DNA from: Streptococcus sp. DD12
Lineage (GTDB): Bacteria; Bacillota; Bacilli; Lactobacillales; Streptococcaceae
Reading direction: 5' to 3'
DNA length: 64,000 nt
Assembly: GCF_001578885.1 (NCBI RefSeq)
Contig: NZ_KQ969495.1
Span: 217,512-281,511, forward strand
The translations under genes were made by a program, and so were the position numbers. Under the pieces are notes generated by a model. The model had not been told where the DNA came from. It saw only the letters and a list, made by a program, of their open reading frames with translations, and made no database searches. Positions 56,921 through 64,000 of this stretch are shown piece after piece; position 1 is the first letter of the stretch; every line of letters begins with the position of its first letter.

Positions 56921-57487
56921 ATGGAAAACATACCAAAATTAAGATTTCCAGAGTTCAAGGATACCGACGCTTGGGAACAGCGTAGGTTGGGGGAAGTAAA
57001 AGATGTCCGTGACGGAACTCACGACTCACCTAAGTATATAGAAACTGGATTTCCGTTAATTACTTCAAAAAATTTAACGTCAGAAGGTCTAGACTTTTCG
57101 GACATATCTTATATTTCTGAAGATGATTACAATAAAATAAATGAAAGATCTAAGGTTGAAATAGGGGATATCATTTTTGGGATGATAGGTACTATTGGAA
57201 ATCCAGTTTTAGTTGACAAGGATAGATTTGCAATTAAAAATGTTGCTTTACTGAAAAATAATGGTTCGATAAGAAATCAATTCCTAATTCAAATTCTGCA
57301 ATCGTCGATTTTTGAAAAATATATTAGGAAAGAAAATGCTGGTGGAACTCAAAAATTTCTAGGACTGAGTCAAATTAGAAATTTTTGTTTATTGGTCCCC
57401 TCCCTCCCCGAGCAAGAACGGATCGGCGCCTTCTTTCAAACCCTAGACGCCACCATCGCTAGTCATCAGCGTAAGTTTCTCAACTAA
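56921..57487 (+). CDS. hsdS: Truncated second HsdS, one recognition domain
   Basis: 188 residues from the ATG at 56921 (AAAGGAG 5 nt upstream). MENIPKLRFPEFKDTDAWEQ is nearly the start of the intact hsdS; the recognition domain (VKDVRDGTHDSPKYIETGFP...) is different from both in that gene. It ends shortly after the conserved box, in ASHQRKFLN, next to the recombinase gene. Probably a silent or donor specificity gene. Confidence 0.88.
   Translation: MENIPKLRFPEFKDTDAWEQRRLGEVKDVRDGTHDSPKYIETGFPLITSKNLTSEGLDFSDISYISEDDYNKINERSKVEIGDIIFGMIGTIGNPVLVDKDRFAIKNVALLKNNGSIRNQFLIQILQSSIFEKYIRKENAGGTQKFLGLSQIRNFCLLVPSLPEQERIGAFFQTLDATIASHQRKFLN
57403..57475 (+). repeat. HsdS conserved box, copy 3
   Basis: 73 bp homologous to copies 1 and 2, cut off at CAGCGTAAG where the recombinase end region begins; probably a recombination boundary. 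Confidence 0.88.
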
Positions 57488-58420
57488 CTAACGACCTAGG
57501 TTAGATAGGGCGCGCATGACGATATCGATGTCTTTGTTTTCCAATTCAGCGATGATATGAAGATAGGTCTTTTGCGTGGTCGTCATACTTGAGTGGCCCA
57601 GTCGCCTAGCGACACTAGCGATAGAAGCTCCTGCAAAAAGTAAGATAGAAGCATGAGTATGGCGCAGACCGTGGAGACTAATCACAGGGATATGGACATG
57701 CTGGCAATGGCGCTCAAGGCGCTTATTTGGTGTTGAATTCCAGATAGGACCGTGAACGAAAATGGGTTGATCTTCGGGTAAATCTTTGACAAGCTCACTA
57801 AATTGGATGACCGTTTGCCAGTCAATCGGAACCTTCCGAATAGATGACATGTTTTTGGTCGGTAGAAAGCCTGTGTTTCGTTTGTAGTCCCAAGTTTTGG
57901 TGACACTCAAGGTCTGGTGGTTAAAGTCAAAATCCAGTGGTGTCAGCGCCAGAGCTTCCGAAAAACGAAGACCAGTCTTTGCGATGAGGAGAATCATCCA
58001 ATCCCAGTCGGGACTTGCCCCCAGCTCTAAGTCCTCCAGTAATTTATGAAGTTCGTACTGATTGAGGAATTTTTGTTTTTTAGGTCGAGGAGCTCGGCCT
58101 TTGATAATGGCTTTGCGAGTAGGATCCTTCGCCACCCACCCCTCGTCTACACAGTCTAAAATCGCAGCCTTGAGTTGGTGGTGAAAATCAAGCGTTGTTT
58201 GTCTTTCATGATAGTCAGCATAGTCATTCAGCAATTTCTGATAAGTGGTGCGACTAATCTCTTCTATTTTGAGCTCAGGGGCTAAGCGTCTGACCCACTG
58301 CAGGCTCATCTGATATTTTTGCAAGGTGACGCTTTGGACGGCTCCCTCCTTATAGGTTTTGATCCAATCCGCGTAAAACTGGTGAAATAACGAATGACTA
58401 TGAAATGGTACGGTAGACAT
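57488..58420 (-). CDS. Tyrosine recombinase / phage-type integrase
   Basis: 310 residues. N-terminal SAM-like core-binding domain (YADWIKTYKEGAVQSVTLQKYQ), then the catalytic domain with Arg in TGLRFSEAL, HGLRHTHAS, the GH of RRLGHSSM and Tyr in TYLHIIAELE. Recombinases beside duplicated hsdS genes drive specificity switching in other streptococci. It faces the truncated hsdS, whose stop codon it abuts. Confidence 0.9.
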   Translation of the reverse strand: MSTVPFHSHSLFHQFYADWIKTYKEGAVQSVTLQKYQMSLQWVRRLAPELKIEEISRTTYQKLLNDYADYHERQTTLDFHHQLKAAILDCVDEGWVAKDPTRKAIIKGRAPRPKKQKFLNQYELHKLLEDLELGASPDWDWMILLIAKTGLRFSEALALTPLDFDFNHQTLSVTKTWDYKRNTGFLPTKNMSSIRKVPIDWQTVIQFSELVKDLPEDQPIFVHGPIWNSTPNKRLERHCQHVHIPVISLHGLRHTHASILLFAGASIASVARRLGHSSMTTTQKTYLHIIAELENKDIDIVMRALSNLGR

Positions 58421-58522
58421 ATCCTTGTCCTCCTCTAAAAATATTGTATTGTGGTTTGAGGTTCAAACTCATCCTTATTTTACACTTCTAATTTATAGGG
58501 ACATAGAGAAATATTAACCTCC

Positions 58523-58567
58523 AAACACCAACATTCCACGCAGGGTTTGTTGGTGTTTTTATTTTTG
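58523..58567 (+). terminator. Terminator-like hairpin upstream of the exporter operon
   Basis: AAACACCAAC and GTTGGTGTTT pair around 16 nt with a T-rich tail. No plus-strand gene stands directly before it; it shields the exporter promoter from read-through. Confidence 0.7.
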
Positions 58568-58579
58568 TGGACTTAAGGC

Positions 58580-58640
58580 TTGACAGGTGAGTGAATGCTC
58601 ACTATAATAGGTCCTGTTAGAAAAGTGAGTGATTACTCAC
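58580..58640 (+). promoter_or_regulatory. Exporter promoter with two TetR-type operators
   Basis: TTGACA (58580-58585), 17 bp, TATAAT (58603-58608), a consensus promoter. One dyad, GTGAG-TGAATG-CTCAC (58587-58602), fills the spacer; a second, GTGAG-TGATTA-CTCAC (58625-58640), lies just downstream of the start. Both share GTGAGTGA, so the TetR protein of the operon is the likely repressor. Confidence 0.85.
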
Positions 58641-58655
58641 CTAAAGGAGGAAAGT

Positions 58656-59372
58656 ATGAAATACTTACTGGACATGAAGGACTTGCAAAAGTCATTTGGA
58701 CATCAATTGGTCTTGGACCGTGTTAGCTTTCGGGTGGAGGCTGGTCAGATTGTGGGGTTGATTGGGCCATCTGGGGCTGGAAAGTCAACCATGATTAAGA
58801 CCATGCTGGGGATGGAAAAAGCTGATGGTGGAAGTGCTTTGGTGCTAGACCACACCATGCCCAATCGTCAGATTTTAGGGGCGATTGGCTACATGGCCCA
58901 GTCGGATGCCCTTTATGAAGCCCTATCTGGTCAGGAAAATCTAGAATTTTTTGCTGAGCTTAAGGGCTTGTCCAAGAAAGACTTAGCAGCTGAGCTTGCC
59001 CATGTGGCACAGGTGGTGGATTTGACAGAGCATTTGAATAAGACTGTTTCGGGCTATTCTGGTGGGATGAAACGCCGTTTGTCTCTAGCGATTGCCCTTT
59101 TAGGGCGACCCCAGTTTTTGATTTTGGATGAGCCAACGGTTGGGATTGACCCCTCTCTACGTCGAAAGATTTGGAAGGAACTCTTGACCTTGCGTGACAA
59201 GGGGATTGGGATTTTAGTCACCACCCACGTTATGGATGAAGCCGAGCTGACGGATAAGGTTGGCCTGCTCTTGGGTGGGAAGGTCATCGCCTTTGACCAA
59301 CCTAGCCAACTCAAAAAAGCCTATGGTGTAGACAGCATCGAGGACGTCTTTTTGAAAGCAGAAGGAGAATAA
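58656..59372 (+). CDS. ABC transporter ATPase (exporter type)
   Basis: 238 residues. Walker A GPSGAGKST, signature YSGGMKRRLSLAIAL, Walker B FLILDEPTVGIDP and switch His in VTTHVMDEA. The set resembles drug or lipid ABC-2 exporters. ATG at 58656 after AAAGGAGG. First gene of a three-gene operon. Confidence 0.92.
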   Translation: MKYLLDMKDLQKSFGHQLVLDRVSFRVEAGQIVGLIGPSGAGKSTMIKTMLGMEKADGGSALVLDHTMPNRQILGAIGYMAQSDALYEALSGQENLEFFAELKGLSKKDLAAELAHVAQVVDLTEHLNKTVSGYSGGMKRRLSLAIALLGRPQFLILDEPTVGIDPSLRRKIWKELLTLRDKGIGILVTTHVMDEAELTDKVGLLLGGKVIAFDQPSQLKKAYGVDSIEDVFLKAEGE

Positions 59373-59373
59373 G

Positions 59374-60456
59374 ATGAGAACCCTAGCTATTGCCAAAAAA
59401 GTAATCAAAGAACTCTTACGTGACAAGCGCACCCTTGCCATGATGTTTGTTGCTCCTGTCTTTATTATGTGGCTGATGAACCTCATGTTTTCAGCCAGTA
59501 CTACGGTCGACATCAGTCTGGCGACTCAGGACCTGCCCACGAGTCTGGTCACGCGCCTAAAAGACACCGACCATGTCACGGTCAAAACTTATAAAGACCT
59601 CGATAAGGCCAAGGAGGCCTTGGCAGATGAAAAGGTGGATGCGGTCATTTCCTACAAGGATGGGGACTACATGGTCGACTATGCCAATACCGATGCGTCA
59701 AAAACAGCCTTTACCCGCCAGCTTTTACGGACCAGCCTGGCTAGCGAGGGAAGCCAACAACTAACCGCTCTGGTCAAACGGGCGCTTCCGCAAGCCAAGC
59801 TTGACAGCCAAAAAGCTCATATCACTGAAAACTACCAATATGGCAACAAGGACACCGGCTTTTTTGCCAAGATGATTCCTGTTCTCATCGGCTTTGTCGT
59901 CTTCTTCTTTGTCTTTCTCATCTCTGGTATGGCCCTACTCAAGGAGCGCACCAGTGGCACCCTAGACCGCCTGCTGGCCACACCGGTCAAACGGTCTGAA
60001 ATTGTCTTTGGTTATCTCTTGTCTTATGGGCTGATTGCCATTTTACAAACCATTGTCGTGGTTGTGGCAGCTATCTGGTTGCTTGATATCGAAGTTGTGG
60101 GGAGCTTGATAAATGTTATAATAGTCAATGTACTATTGGCTCTTGTAGCCTTGGCCTTCGGGATTCTTTTGTCGACCTTGGCCAAGTCAGAATTTCAAAT
60201 GATGCAATTTATTCCCTTGGTCATCATGCCTCAACTCTTTTTCTCTGGCATTATTCCGCTAGAGAGTATGGGCGACTGGGCGACCACGATTGGCAAATTC
60301 TTGCCTTTGACCTATTCAGGAGATGCCATGCGTCAAATCGTGCTCTATGGCCGAGGGCTAGAGGCTATTTTACCCAACCTTGGGGTCTTGTCCCTCTTTC
60401 TCGTCGTCCTCACTATCTGTAATATCGAGGGCTTACAACGCTACCGCAAGGTGTAA
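59374..60456 (+). CDS. ABC-2 type permease
   Basis: 360 residues. One N-terminal membrane segment, an extracytoplasmic domain of about 150 residues, then five segments starting near residue 170 (VLIGFVVFFFVFLISGMALL), with the ABC-2 motif ERTSGTLDRLLATPVKRSEI. Pairs with the ATPase 1 bp upstream. Substrate unknown. Confidence 0.9.
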   Translation: MRTLAIAKKVIKELLRDKRTLAMMFVAPVFIMWLMNLMFSASTTVDISLATQDLPTSLVTRLKDTDHVTVKTYKDLDKAKEALADEKVDAVISYKDGDYMVDYANTDASKTAFTRQLLRTSLASEGSQQLTALVKRALPQAKLDSQKAHITENYQYGNKDTGFFAKMIPVLIGFVVFFFVFLISGMALLKERTSGTLDRLLATPVKRSEIVFGYLLSYGLIAILQTIVVVVAAIWLLDIEVVGSLINVIIVNVLLALVALAFGILLSTLAKSEFQMMQFIPLVIMPQLFFSGIIPLESMGDWATTIGKFLPLTYSGDAMRQIVLYGRGLEAILPNLGVLSLFLVVLTICNIEGLQRYRKV

Positions 60457-60486
60457 GACAAAACACATTTTCAAAAGGAGGAGCCC

Positions 60487-61110
60487 ATGTCAGTCAGTAT
60501 TTTTGAGTCATTTGGTCACTATCTGGAGCAGTCGGATTACCCTAAAGGGAAGAAAAAAATCATGGAAGCCGCAGTGGAGCAGTTTTCTCGCTACAGTTAC
60601 CATGGGACGTCGACGCTTCAGATTGCTAAGGCGGCAGGTCTCAGCCAAGCGACCCTATTCAAGTACTTTAAGACCAAGGAAGACCTGCTGGTGGCCATCA
60701 TCCACCCTGTGGCGCCGGGCCTCTTTGTGGATTTCTTTGACCATCTCTTGACCTATCAGACCCCTGAGGACATGGTGCATTTCTTGGTGAGGGACCGCAT
60801 GGCATTTTTCGGGGAAAATCAGGCCCTCTTTAAGATTATCTTGCAGGAGCTTCTAGCTGGTGATAAGGTCAAGGCGGAGCAAAAACGACTGTGGGAGACG
60901 ATTTCGCCCAAGGTCCTTGCGGTTAAAAAACGCTTAGAAGGGGACGCACGGGTCAATCCTCAGCTGACGGTCACGCAGGTGGTTCGCATTTTTATAGGCC
61001 CTATCTTGGCCTATTTTGGACAGCTCTATCTGATCGGTCAAGGCGGAGACTTTTCGGAGAGCGACCTCCAGCTGATCGAAAAGCAAATCCTTGCCGGCTT
61101 GTGGCAGTAA
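60487..61110 (+). CDS. TetR-family repressor of the exporter operon
   Basis: 207 residues with helix-turn-helix STLQIAKAAGLSQATLFKYFKTKEDL. Third gene of the operon, and the two dyads in the promoter make autoregulation likely. The ligand-binding part is not specific enough to name an inducer. Confidence 0.9.
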   Translation: MSVSIFESFGHYLEQSDYPKGKKKIMEAAVEQFSRYSYHGTSTLQIAKAAGLSQATLFKYFKTKEDLLVAIIHPVAPGLFVDFFDHLLTYQTPEDMVHFLVRDRMAFFGENQALFKIILQELLAGDKVKAEQKRLWETISPKVLAVKKRLEGDARVNPQLTVTQVVRIFIGPILAYFGQLYLIGQGGDFSESDLQLIEKQILAGLWQ

Positions 61111-61155
61111 GAAAAGCATTCCTAAACAACTGGTCATCTGTCAAAGGAGAAACAC

Positions 61156-61443
61156 ATGTTAAGTAAAGCAGAACGCTTGGCGACTCAGGCGGAATTGGCT
61201 GAAAATTTCAAACGATTAGGGGCATCACCTGAGCAGGTTGCCCATGAGATGGGCATCAGCATAACTGAACTCAAGGAAGTACTTGCCATGTCTCATCCCA
61301 ATCCGGCGCATGTCTGGATGCTCAGGGATTATTTGGAGGACAAACTCTTGGCAGAAGGAAAGGTGGTTTATCCCTTTAGCAAGCTGGCAGATCATTCGGC
61401 CAATCGCTGGTTTAGGTATGACCATCCTTGGCGTCAGTCTTGA
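61156..61443 (+). CDS. DUF2316 family protein
   Basis: 95 residues matching DUF2316 (AELAENFKRLGASPEQVAHEMGI, then HPNPAHVWMLRDYLEDKLL). It looks like a small helix-turn-helix-containing protein; function unknown. It follows the tetR gene at 45 bp with its own AAAGGAG and may belong to the same transcript. Confidence 0.8.
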   Translation: MLSKAERLATQAELAENFKRLGASPEQVAHEMGISITELKEVLAMSHPNPAHVWMLRDYLEDKLLAEGKVVYPFSKLADHSANRWFRYDHPWRQS

Positions 61444-61546
61444 GCAAATCCTCTTTTGCCTGCCTGTAAAGGTCAACTTTCATTAGGTCTCTTTTTAAAA
61501 AAATGATACAATAAATAAGCAATTTTTTTACAGAAAGGGAAAAGCA

Positions 61547-63823
61547 ATGAATCCCCTCTTACAAGGTATGAATGACCGGCAAGCTCAAGCCGTCCAAACA
61601 ACAGAAGGCCCCCTCCTGATTATGGCAGGGGCAGGCTCTGGAAAAACAAGGGTTTTGACCCACCGCATCGCTTATTTGATAGACGAAAAAGGAATCAATC
61701 CTTGGAATATTTTAGCCATTACCTTTACCAATAAGGCGGCCCGTGAAATGAAGGAGCGGGCGCTGGCCCTCAACCCTGAAACTCAGGAAACCTTGATTGC
61801 CACCTTCCACTCTATGTGTGTGCGTATTCTGCGTCGAGAGGCAGATCATATCGGTTATCAGCGCAATTTCACCATTGTCGACCCTGGGGAACAGCGGACC
61901 CTCATGAAACGCATCCTCAAAAATCTGAACATCGACAGTAAAAAGTGGAGTGAGCGGGCTATTTTGGGAACCATTTCCAATGCCAAAAATGATTTGCTGG
62001 ATGAGCAGGCCTTTGAACGCCAAGCAGGTGATGTCTATAGCCAGATTGTTGCCAAGTGTTATAAGGCCTATCAGGCAGAGCTCCGCCAGAGCGAGTCTAT
62101 GGACTTTGATGACTTGATTATGCAAACCCTGCGTTTATTTGATAGCCATCCAGACGTGCTGGCCTACTACCAACAGCGCTACCAGTATATCCATGTGGAT
62201 GAGTACCAAGACACCAACCACGCCCAGTACCAGCTGGTCAAGCTCTTGGCCTCTCGCTTTAAAAATATTTGTGTTGTCGGGGATGCCGACCAGTCTATCT
62301 ACGGCTGGCGGGGGGCTGACATGCAAAATATTTTGGACTTTGAAAAGGATTACCCTCAAGCCAAGGTAGTTCTCTTGGAGGAAAATTATCGGTCGACCAA
62401 GACCATCTTGCAGGCGGCAAATGACGTCATCGCCAATAACCGTAACCGCAGACCCAAAAAACTCTGGACGCAAAATGACCAAGGGCAATCCATTGTCTAT
62501 TATCAAGCCAATAATGAAAGCGAAGAAGCTCTCTTTATTGCCACAACCGTTGACCAAATGGTGCGTGAGGGACGTTCCTATAAGGATTTCGCTGTCTTGT
62601 ATCGGACCAATGCCCAGTCGCGTACGGTCGAAGAAGCCCTAGTCAAGGCTAATATCCCCTATACCATGGTGGGTGGCACCAAGTTCTATAGCCGTAAGGA
62701 AATACGCGATGTGATTAGCTATCTCAATGTCATCGCAAACCCTAACGATAACATCAGTTTTGAGCGCATTGTCAATGAGCCCAAACGTGGCATTGGGCCT
62801 GGCACAATGGATAAACTGCGTGATTTTGCTAGACAAAATACCTTCTCTTTGTTAGAGGCGAGTGAACAGGTCGTTTTGTCACCGCTCAAAGGAAAAGCCG
62901 CTCAGGCTCTGCTGACTTTGGCCAATACTTTGCTCACCTTACGTGATCAGCTAGACCAGTTATCGGTCACGCAGGTGGTCGAAGCGGTTTTAGAAAAAAC
63001 AGGCTATGCCCAAGCACTGAGCAATCAAGGCACCCTGGAAAGTGCGGCACGTCTAGAAAATATCGAAGAGTTTCTGTCTGTCGCTAAGAACTTTGATGAC
63101 GCAGAAGCACCCGCTGAGGCAGAGACAGGTTTGGACCGCTTGAGCCGTTTCCTCAATGACTTGGCCCTGGTGGCGGATACAGATGATGACCATCCCGAGG
63201 TTGCTGAAATCACCCTCATGACCCTGCATGCAGCCAAAGGTCTGGAATTTCCAGTTGTCTTTTTGATTGGGATGGAGGAAAATGTCTTTCCACTGTCTCG
63301 GGCTGCAGAAGACCCTGACGAGTTGGAAGAAGAGCGTCGCTTGGCCTATGTTGGGATTACTCGTGCTGAGGAAGTGCTCTACTTGACCAATGCCCATGCC
63401 CGCATGCTCTATGGACGGACATCCTACAATCGTCCAACACGCTTCCTCCAAGAAATCAATGCTGACCTCTTGGATTATCAAGGGCTGGCACGACCGGTGA
63501 ATACCGCCTTTAAGGCCAGTCCAGCTGGTGGAGGAAAAACCGTCTTTGGCCAAGGCATGAGCCTTCAAGAAGCGCTCAAGGCCCGGAAGGCTGGCCAAGC
63601 AAAAGCCACTGGTGCTAGAGGCCCTATCAAAGTGGGACAAGTTCAAGAGACCACCACAAGTTCTCAGTGGAAAGTCGGCGACAAAGTCCGCCACAAGAAG
63701 TGGGGAGAAGGGACAGTCTTACAAGTCAGTGGCGAAGGCAAGGCCCAAGAACTCAAAATTAACTTCCCTCAAGTCGGCCTCAGAAAAGTCCTGGCTAGCT
63801 TGGCACCAATTGAAAAATGTTAA
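61547..63823 (+). CDS. pcrA: ATP-dependent DNA helicase PcrA
   Basis: Superfamily 1A helicase for repair and replication restart. 758 residues. Motifs in order: AGAGSGKTRVLTHRI, FTNKAAREM, VDEYQDTN, GDADQSIYGWRGAD, LEENYRST, TLHAAKGLEFPVVF, YVGITRAEE. The C-terminal part has the Tudor-like RNA polymerase-binding domain (WKVGDKVRHKKWGEGTVLQV). Confidence 0.97.
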   Translation: MNPLLQGMNDRQAQAVQTTEGPLLIMAGAGSGKTRVLTHRIAYLIDEKGINPWNILAITFTNKAAREMKERALALNPETQETLIATFHSMCVRILRREADHIGYQRNFTIVDPGEQRTLMKRILKNLNIDSKKWSERAILGTISNAKNDLLDEQAFERQAGDVYSQIVAKCYKAYQAELRQSESMDFDDLIMQTLRLFDSHPDVLAYYQQRYQYIHVDEYQDTNHAQYQLVKLLASRFKNICVVGDADQSIYGWRGADMQNILDFEKDYPQAKVVLLEENYRSTKTILQAANDVIANNRNRRPKKLWTQNDQGQSIVYYQANNESEEALFIATTVDQMVREGRSYKDFAVLYRTNAQSRTVEEALVKANIPYTMVGGTKFYSRKEIRDVISYLNVIANPNDNISFERIVNEPKRGIGPGTMDKLRDFARQNTFSLLEASEQVVLSPLKGKAAQALLTLANTLLTLRDQLDQLSVTQVVEAVLEKTGYAQALSNQGTLESAARLENIEEFLSVAKNFDDAEAPAEAETGLDRLSRFLNDLALVADTDDDHPEVAEITLMTLHAAKGLEFPVVFLIGMEENVFPLSRAAEDPDELEEERRLAYVGITRAEEVLYLTNAHARMLYGRTSYNRPTRFLQEINADLLDYQGLARPVNTAFKASPAGGGKTVFGQGMSLQEALKARKAGQAKATGARGPIKVGQVQETTTSSQWKVGDKVRHKKWGEGTVLQVSGEGKAQELKINFPQVGLRKVLASLAPIEKC

Positions 63824-63826
63824 AAA

Positions 63827-63851
63827 ACCAGAGACACTGTCTCTGGTTGAG
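63827..63851 (+). terminator. Terminator of pcrA
   Basis: AACCAGAGACA and TGTCTCTGGTT form a near-perfect stem directly after the pcrA stop; the T tract is short. Confidence 0.65.
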
Positions 63852-63941
63852 ATGGAAGACTTTTCTGAGGTGAGGTTTGAATGCTAGCGATACCTGACGA
63901 TTTGCCTACCTTAACGTTGAGTCAAAAGCCTTAACCTTTCT

Positions 63942-63977
63942 AAACGCTTGAAACACCTCAGTTTCAAGCGTTTTTCT
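63942..63977. terminator. Second hairpin near the window end
   Basis: AAACGCTTGAAAC and GTTTCAAGCGTTT form a perfect 13-bp stem with T residues after it. It may end the pcrA transcript or one arriving from outside the window on the other strand. Confidence 0.8.
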
Positions 63978-64000
63978 CACGGTGGAAAGTTTACTTTCTT

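Overview
This window is a chromosomal segment of a Streptococcus, most like the pyogenic side of the genus. The genus call rests on the CiaR/CiaH pair beside pepN, two PstB ATPases, a full OppABCDF operon, a ThiT thiamine importer under a TPP riboswitch, and a zinc-binding AdcA-ZinT protein behind AdcR boxes that, like the S. pyogenes protein, lacks a lipobox cysteine. The species cannot be fixed from the sequence.

Layout. 1-2.4 kb holds asd and dapA (diaminopimelate/lysine branch) and an ATP-cone protein. 2.7-7.8 kb holds an AraC regulator, PepQ, a MetE-like protein behind a perfect MET-box, glycerate kinase and a YueI-like protein. Enolase is at 8.1-9.4 kb. 9.5-10.1 kb holds the most unusual locus: a stand-alone transcription unit with its own sigma-A-type promoter, a cre-like site inside that promoter and an intrinsic terminator. 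It encodes at least five peptides of 13-20 residues that all share the core RYKNGD. 10.2-23.9 kb is ordinary core genome: sdaAB/AA, adcA, a TM2 protein, an NAD(P)-binding protein, an SGNH hydrolase, 6-phospho-beta-glucosidase, oppABCDF and rplJ-rplL with the L10 leader. 23.9-40.9 kb continues with truB-ribF, an Spx-family protein, UPF0223, an IMPase, rsmF, pstSCAB1B2-phoU, pepN, thiT, ciaRH and mnmE.

From 40.9 to 44.5 kb lies a small accessory element bounded by 115-bp direct repeats. It holds a lysogeny-like module (a CI-like repressor and lipoprotein on one strand, a Cro-like protein on the other, shared operator-like sites), several tiny ORFs, and a candidate type I toxin with a short antisense RNA. 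44.6-47.4 kb has MarR, DUF1304, SDR and AraC genes. From 47.6 to 58.4 kb is a defence island: a half-size HsdS-like protein, hsdR broken in a purine tract, an AT-rich SIR2-like gene, hsdS with two recognition domains, hsdM, a RelB/RelE-type pair, a triplicated 129-bp hsdS-derived repeat with covarying hairpins, a second truncated hsdS and a tyrosine recombinase. The window closes with a TetR-controlled ABC exporter, a DUF2316 protein and pcrA.

Four genes (rplJ, rsmF, the CI-like repressor and hsdR) are out of frame by one base at short A-rich runs. Because one of them is the essential L10 gene, sequence error is at least as likely as real inactivation or phase variation.

The peptide array's function is unknown. 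No transporter, peptidase or receptor gene lies beside it. The variation among the five cores is entirely synonymous, which argues that the peptides themselves are the selected product.
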